Positions 49,319 through 53,744 of a DNA stretch of 53,744 bases are shown one piece after another (the stretch's first letter is position 1; each line of letters opens with the position of its first letter). The stretch is from Clostridiales bacterium. Its GTDB lineage: Bacteria; Bacillota; Clostridia; Christensenellales; Aristaeellaceae. The translations under genes were made by a program, and so were the position numbers. The DNA lies in the NCBI GenBank assembly GCA_012520375.1, contig JAAYOH010000022.1:1-53744 (forward strand), written 5' to 3'. The notes beneath the pieces are model-generated. The model did not search any database and was not told the origin of the DNA. It saw only the letters and a program-made list of their open reading frames with translations.

Positions 49319-51982
49319 ATGGAAAAAGCTTACACCCAATCAAAAGAAGAGGTCCTTCGCCGGCTGGATACAGACGTCGGCGGACTGACGTCCGCACAGG
49401 CCGGCGAGCGCCTGGAAAAGTATGGTCCCAACAAGCTGAAGGAAGCTGAAAAACCTACTTTTTTGCAACGATTTTTGGCCCAGCTGAAAGATCCCATGCT
49501 CGTGATTTTGCTGGCTGCCGCTGCAGTCAGTGCAGCGACCGGGATGCTGGCCAATGAAAACGAATGGGCTGAAGTGATCATCATCCTGGCCGTCGTCCTG
49601 CTGAACGCAATCCTGGGCGTGATCCAGGAGAGCAAGGCCGAGGCCGCCATCGAAGCCCTGCAGACCATGACCGCCGCCACCTGCAAAGTTTTGCGTGACG
49701 GCAAGGCGGTTGTTCTGCACGCCACCGATCTGGTCCCCGGCGACGTGGTGCTGCTGGAGGCCGGTGACGCCGTTCCCGCCGATGGCCGCATCATCGAAAA
49801 CGCCTCGCTGAAGATCGAAGAAGCTGCCTTGACCGGTGAATCGGTCCCCGTCAACAAGGTTTTGGAAGCGTTGGGCGCGATCGAAGGCCGGGACGAGGTT
49901 CCCCTGGGCGACCGCAGGAACATGTGTTATATGGGTTCTACCGTGGTGTATGGCCGCGGCAAGGCTGTCATCACCGCTACCGGTATGGAGACCGAGATGG
50001 GCAAGATCGCCGGCGCCCTGGCCGACACCAAAGAGGAGGAAACGCCCCTGCAGCGCAAGCTGGGCGAATTGGGCACCCTGCTGTCCAAGCTGGTCCTGGG
50101 CATTTGTGTGTTCATCTTCGCCTTCAACCTGTTCATGGCTCGCGGCGAACTTTCCCAAACAGGCCGCGCCCTGTCCGTTGTCCTGAAAACGTTTATGGTC
50201 GCAGTCTCTCTGGCCGTTGCCGCCATCCCCGAGGGGCTGGCCACCGTCGTTACCGTGGTCCTATCCATCGGCGTCACCAAAATGTCCCAGCGCAACGCGG
50301 TCATCCGACGGCTGACCGCCGTGGAGACCCTTGGCTGTACCCAGGTCATCTGCTCAGACAAGACGGGCACCCTGACCCAGAACAAGATGACCGTTGTGGA
50401 GCACACCGGCGATACCAAGCTGGTGGCCTCTGCCATGGCCCTGTGCTCTGACGCCGTCTTGAACGAAGCCAACCGGGCCGAGGGCGAGCCCACCGAGTGC
50501 GCGCTGGTTGACTTTGCCTATTCCGTAGGCCTGGCCAAACAGAATCTGGAAAAGGCTATGCCCCGCGTGGACGAGGCGCCCTTTGATTCCGGGCGCAAGA
50601 TGATGTCCACCGTCCACGACCTGGGCGGTCCCTGTATGCAGTACACCAAGGGCGGTCCCGACGTGGTCCTCTCCCGCTGCACCTGTTATGATGATAACGG
50701 CGAAATCAAGCCCATGACCGACGAAAAACGGCGCGACATCATGGGGGAGAACAAGGCCATGGCCGACCGCGCCCTGCGCGTCCTGGCAGTCGCCAAACGC
50801 GACTGGGCTGCCAAGCCCTCCGACAACGCGCCCGAGTTTCTGGAGCGGGAACTGGTGTTCCTCGGCCTGACCGGCATGATCGACCCTGTTCGCCCCGAAG
50901 TCAAGGATGCCATGGATGAATGCCGAAGCGCTGGCATCCGCGTCGTGATGATCACCGGCGACCACAAAGACACTGCCGTTGCCATTGCCAAGGAGTTGGG
51001 CATCATTTCTGATTCGTCTCAGGCGATTACCGGCGCCGAACTGAGCGCGATCCCCGACAGCGGGATCTGCGAAGCGGTCAAGCAGTACAGCGTGTATGCC
51101 CGCGTACAGCCCGAGCACAAGACCCGCATCGTCAACGCGTGGAAGGCCAACGGCGCCATTACCGCGATGACCGGCGACGGCGTCAACGACGCTCCCTCCA
51201 TCAAGTCCGCCGATATCGGCATCGGCATGGGGATCACCGGTACCGACGTGACCAAGAACGTTGCCGATATGGTCCTGGCGGACGACAACTTCGCGACCAT
51301 CGTCGCCGCGGTCGGCGAGGGACGCCGCATTTACGACAATATCCGCAAGGCCATCCAGTTCCTGCTGGCATCCAATCTGTCCGAGGTTTTGGGCGTCTTC
51401 TCCGCAACGCTGATGGGCTTTATCTTGCTGAAACCCGTCCACCTGCTGTTTATCAACCTGATCACCGACTGCTTCCCCGCGATAGCTTTGGGTATGGAAA
51501 GCGCTGAACCCGATACCATGAACCGTCCTCCTCGCGATTCCGGAGAAGGCGTCTTTGCCGGCGGTCTGTTTGGCGATATCGTTTATCAGGGGATCCTGGT
51601 CACGGTCCTGACCCTGCTGTCCTACTTTATCGGAAACGCCTTTGAGGCAGGGCGCTTCGCCATGCCCGTCGGCATTTCCGAGCATGGCATGACCATGGCT
51701 TTCCTGACCATGTCCATGTGTGAAGTTTTCCACTCATTCAACCTGCGTTCTCAGCGCAAGTCCATTTTCAGCCTGAAATCCCAGAACAAGATCCTATGGC
51801 TGGCGATGATCGGTTCCCTCTTGCTGACCACCGCAGTCCTGGAAATCCCCTTCCTGGCCAATGCCTTTGGATTCACGCCCGTTGGCCCGGCTGAATACGG
51901 CATTGCATTGGCTTTGGCGATCGTCGTGATCCCCATCGTCGAAATCGTCAAGTTCTTCCAGCGGAAAGCAGCCAGGCGATAA
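49319..51982 (+). CDS. Calcium-type P-type ATPase (P2 family)
   Basis: The 887-residue pump has all P-type landmarks: actuator TGES (in AALTGESVPVNK), phosphorylation motif DKTGTLTQNKM with Asp347, nucleotide-domain TGDHKDTAVAIAKELGI and hinge MTGDGVNDAPSIKSADIG. Ten membrane segments fit. Transport-site motifs are PEGL in helix 4 (residues 304-307) and NLITDCFPAIALGME in helix 6, as in SERCA/PMCA-like Ca2+ pumps. The N-terminal cation-ATPase domain starts at MEKAYTQSKEEVLRRL. The ATG at 49319 follows AAGGAG by eight bases; longer upstream frames run through the leader. Codon choice is less GC-biased than in the operon to its left. Confidence 0.93.
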   Translation: MEKAYTQSKEEVLRRLDTDVGGLTSAQAGERLEKYGPNKLKEAEKPTFLQRFLAQLKDPMLVILLAAAAVSAATGMLANENEWAEVIIILAVVLLNAILGVIQESKAEAAIEALQTMTAATCKVLRDGKAVVLHATDLVPGDVVLLEAGDAVPADGRIIENASLKIEEAALTGESVPVNKVLEALGAIEGRDEVPLGDRRNMCYMGSTVVYGRGKAVITATGMETEMGKIAGALADTKEEETPLQRKLGELGTLLSKLVLGICVFIFAFNLFMARGELSQTGRALSVVLKTFMVAVSLAVAAIPEGLATVVTVVLSIGVTKMSQRNAVIRRLTAVETLGCTQVICSDKTGTLTQNKMTVVEHTGDTKLVASAMALCSDAVLNEANRAEGEPTECALVDFAYSVGLAKQNLEKAMPRVDEAPFDSGRKMMSTVHDLGGPCMQYTKGGPDVVLSRCTCYDDNGEIKPMTDEKRRDIMGENKAMADRALRVLAVAKRDWAAKPSDNAPEFLERELVFLGLTGMIDPVRPEVKDAMDECRSAGIRVVMITGDHKDTAVAIAKELGIISDSSQAITGAELSAIPDSGICEAVKQYSVYARVQPEHKTRIVNAWKANGAITAMTGDGVNDAPSIKSADIGIGMGITGTDVTKNVADMVLADDNFATIVAAVGEGRRIYDNIRKAIQFLLASNLSEVLGVFSATLMGFILLKPVHLLFINLITDCFPAIALGMESAEPDTMNRPPRDSGEGVFAGGLFGDIVYQGILVTVLTLLSYFIGNAFEAGRFAMPVGISEHGMTMAFLTMSMCEVFHSFNLRSQRKSIFSLKSQNKILWLAMIGSLLLTTAVLEIPFLANAFGFTPVGPAEYGIALALAIVVIPIVEIVKFFQRKAARR

Positions 51983-52009
51983 ACCCTGTGCCTGTGTGGC
52001 GGTTGAACT

Positions 52010-52160
52010 GACCCCAAAGTCAGGCGAGAATACGTCAGGCTGCTGGAAAGGCTTGTTTTCTGTGGACAGCGATAGCCGGGGTAAGCCTTTCAGTTTGGCT
52101 TTGATACGACGGTTGTTGCAGTGCGCAAGGTAAGCAATCAAGCCCACCTTGGCGTTGACT
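52010..52160 (-). mobile_element. Possible remnant of an IS3-family transposase C-terminus
   Basis: On the minus strand this stretch encodes a peptide with YLAHCNNRRIKAKLKGL, which resembles the C-terminal YNN-RI-x-KLKGLSP motif of IS3-family OrfB integrases. No start, DDE core or inverted repeats are seen, so it is at most a decayed fragment. The rest of the 51983-52429 gap is AT-rich and holds nothing else that I can support. Confidence 0.4.
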
Positions 52161-52429
52161 ATATACCCACAAGGGCTGCGGCTACGACGACGGCTGCGTT
52201 GTGACTGTAGACACCATACCGGATTCTCTACGCAACTGTGCAAAATTTTTGACATGAACCAATATTCTTTGTCAGTTATCAAGGTTGCCGGTATACTTGC
52301 ATAGTGTTGAAATGTCAGCATAATTCTGGCAAATCTTAAAATACGATCTGATTCTCGTCTTTAGGCGGTAATATCGATGGCGGTAGTATTTGATCTATGA
52401 TTGCTTAATATTCTTTTACACAAAAAACC

Positions 52430-52465
52430 TTGACTGTTGATATGTGTTCATATAAACTATGAACA
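52430..52465 (+). promoter_or_regulatory. Promoter and operator of the YtrA-like regulator operon
   Basis: TTGACT (52430-52435), 17 bases, TAAACT (52453-52458). A perfect inverted repeat TGTTCATA-N5-TATGAACA (52445-52465) covers the -10, the classic layout for autorepression by a GntR/YtrA protein. Confidence 0.75.
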
Positions 52466-52512
52466 GTCGATACGCAGAGAATGTGATGATTACAATGGAG
52501 GGGAAGGTAGAT

Positions 52513-52905
52513 GTGAATATACAAATCAGTAACGCTAGCAGTGATCCCATTTATTTGCAGATAAAAAATCAAATGAAATCCGCTATTATTACTGGAAAAT
52601 TGAAGGCGGGAGAACAGTTGCCATCAATCAGGTATTTGGCAAAAGAATTGCGCGTTAGTGTAATAACGACCAAACGGGCCTATGACGAATTGGAAATAGA
52701 AGGTTTTATAAACTCAGTACAAGGAAAGGGAAGTTTTGTCTCTCTTCAAAACAAAGAGTTTGTCCGGGAAGAGCAACTCCGTAAAGTGGAGGCTTCGTTG
52801 TTGGAGGCTATCAAAGGCGCCGAGCTTGCCGGATTATCCATAACAGATTTAAAAGAAATATTAGACGCTTTGGGAGGAGTTGGAGATGATCAACAATGCA
52901 ATTGA
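52513..52905 (+). CDS. GntR-family transcriptional regulator, YtrA subfamily
   Basis: The 130-residue protein has a winged helix (DPIYLQIKNQMKSAII, GEQLPSIRYLAKELRVSVIT, KRAYDELEIEGFI, GKGSFVS) and a short C-terminal dimer helix pair, the compact YtrA plan without an effector domain. The GTG at 52513 is chosen because GGAGGGGAAGG precedes it and YtrA proteins start (M/V)NIxIS; ATG codons at 52459, 52486 and 52495 are upstream in frame. It overlaps the ABC ATPase gene by 20 bases. By analogy it represses its own operon through the inverted repeat at 52445-52465, often relieved by wall-active antibiotics. Confidence 0.92.
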   Translation: MNIQISNASSDPIYLQIKNQMKSAIITGKLKAGEQLPSIRYLAKELRVSVITTKRAYDELEIEGFINSVQGKGSFVSLQNKEFVREEQLRKVEASLLEAIKGAELAGLSITDLKEILDALGGVGDDQQCN

Positions 52906-53744
52906 AATACAAAATCTAACCAAGAATTATGCCGGATTCTCGTTGGGACCATTGAATTTCAATATCCCTGTGGGCTGCATGGTCGGTTATATAGGAGAGA
53001 ACGGTGCGGGTAAAAGCACGACCTTAAAAGCAATTTTGGGCCTTATAAAGCCGGATGACGGGGAAATAAAAATTTTCGACAGGAATATAAAAGAGTGTAC
53101 GCCTGATCTTATGAATAGAATCGGCGTGGTTTTTGACAATATAAACATCCCCGGAGAAATGAAAGTCAAGGAAGTTGGCAACCTATGCAAATTGAGTTTT
53201 GACAGTTGGGAAGAGGGCACTTTTCGTTCATACATCAAGAGATTCGGCTTGCCGAGCGATCAGAGGGTAAAACGCTTATCCCGTGGTATGAGAATGAAGC
53301 TTTCTTTATCTATCGCGCTCTCTCATCAGGCGGAATTATTGATCCTTGATGAAGCGACAAGTGGGCTGGACCCCGTGATAAGAGATGAGATCTTAGATAT
53401 TCTTTTGGATTTTCTGCAAGATGAAAACCATACGATTTTGATATCTTCCCATATTTTATCCGACTTGGAGAAAGCAGCTGATTATATTGCTTTTCTTCAT
53501 CATGGCAAAATTCTCTTCATGGAGGAAAAAGATGCACTGGTGGAACGCTATGCTCTATGTTCATTGGATAATGAAATGATTGAAAACCTCGATCCGAAAT
53601 CGATTATAGGCAGGAGAAAGCATGCGTTTGGGCAAGATTTGCTTGTTGTCCGCGATTTGATGCCGGCAAATATCGAATTATTCAAACCGAGCATTGAAGA
53701 CATCATGGTTTATATCATTAAGGGAGAAGAAAATGAAAGCATTA
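52886..53744 (+). CDS. ABC transporter ATP-binding protein (YtrB-like), runs off the right edge
   Basis: The frame is open from ATG 52886 to the window end (286 codons). Walker A is GENGAGKSTTLK, the signature is LSRGMRMKLSLS, Walker B is LLILDEATSGLD, and the switch His is in ISSHILSDLEKAAD. The type is that of exporters and bacitracin/wall-stress ABC systems controlled by YtrA regulators. It is AT-rich like the regulator gene. The frame is probably near its stop, since a ribosome binding site and start codon for the next gene lie at 53721-53735. The permease is outside the window. Confidence 0.93.
   Translation, partial: MINNAIEIQNLTKNYAGFSLGPLNFNIPVGCMVGYIGENGAGKSTTLKAILGLIKPDDGEIKIFDRNIKECTPDLMNRIGVVFDNINIPGEMKVKEVGNLCKLSFDSWEEGTFRSYIKRFGLPSDQRVKRLSRGMRMKLSLSIALSHQAELLILDEATSGLDPVIRDEILDILLDFLQDENHTILISSHILSDLEKAADYIAFLHHGKILFMEEKDALVERYALCSLDNEMIENLDPKSIIGRRKHAFGQDLLVVRDLMPANIELFKPSIEDIMVYIIKGEENESI
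53733..53744 (+). CDS. First codons of a downstream gene, probably the permease
   Basis: AGGGAG (53721-53726) stands six bases before ATG AAA GCA TTA at the window edge, in a different frame from the ATPase. In YtrA-type operons the ATPase gene is followed by a membrane permease. Only four codons are visible. Confidence 0.4.

Noticed and set aside
1-53744. CRISPR arrays, rRNA genes, complete insertion sequences or prophage genes
   Set aside because: No regularly spaced repeats, rRNA motifs, intact transposase, integrase or phage structural genes were seen on either strand.

Overview
The window looks like a chromosomal segment of a Gram-positive-lineage Clostridia-type bacterium with a GC-rich genome. 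Supporting this are RqcH, RadA, SecG, a SpoIID-domain protein, a YtrA-type GntR regulator, strong AAGGAGG-type ribosome binding sites and consensus TTGACA-N17-TATAAT promoters. Three transporter operons whose binding proteins start with MKKIL-type signal peptides would fit an uncultured gut member of the Christensenellales, but that placement is inference, not shown. Most of the window (about 2.1-51.9 kb) is GC-rich. The left end (1-2.1 kb), the 37.8-38.7 kb gap and the right end (from about 52 kb) are visibly AT-richer and may be acquired DNA.

Layout. 0-1.7 kb: a HerA/DUF87-type ATPase lacking its Walker A segment. 2.1-11.1 kb: an LplB/LplC-type carbohydrate ABC importer with its binding protein, followed by four tandem paralogous FAD-dependent oxidoreductases. 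11.1-12.7 kb: exodeoxyribonuclease III and a ZIP metal transporter. 12.8-18.5 kb: a transporter with a DUF3798-type binding protein, a double-domain ATPase, two unlike permeases and a small membrane-anchored protein. 18.5-23.9 kb: a compact Dlt-like cluster (carrier protein, adenylation enzyme, GNAT, MBOAT, AlgJ/AlgX-like protein), probably decorating an extracellular polymer. 24.0-25.2 kb: an SH3-domain secreted protein and a four-tRNA operon (Arg, His, Gln, Lys) on the minus strand.

25.2-41.5 kb is mostly housekeeping: a phosphodiesterase-like protein, an RNase PH/XTP-dITP diphosphatase fusion, RqcH, IMP dehydrogenase of the Tritrichomonas foetus type, a TSUP permease, SecG, a PstS-like gene interrupted by one in-frame TAG, a membrane metallophosphoesterase, RadA, a SpoIID-SH3 protein, two small unknown genes, ArgS and a membrane-anchored coiled-coil protein. 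41.6-48.9 kb is a second sugar operon: fucose/arabinose isomerase-like enzyme, binding protein, ATPase, permease, TIM-barrel isomerase/epimerase and Gfo/Idh/MocA oxidoreductase. 49.1-52.0 kb is a Ca2+-type P-type ATPase behind a structured leader. The right end holds a transposase remnant and a YtrA-like regulator with an autoregulatory operator, followed by an ABC transporter that runs off the window.

Recurring design: each of the three solute-binding-protein genes is followed at once by a strong RNA hairpin before the next operon gene, and all three lack a lipobox cysteine. The best candidate for an under-described system is the 18.5-23.9 kb cluster. Its adenylation enzyme keeps the Asp that contacts an alpha-amino group but has Val where DltA has its stereoselective Cys. 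A GNAT is built into the operon, and an AlgJ/AlgX-like protein sits where DltD would be expected.
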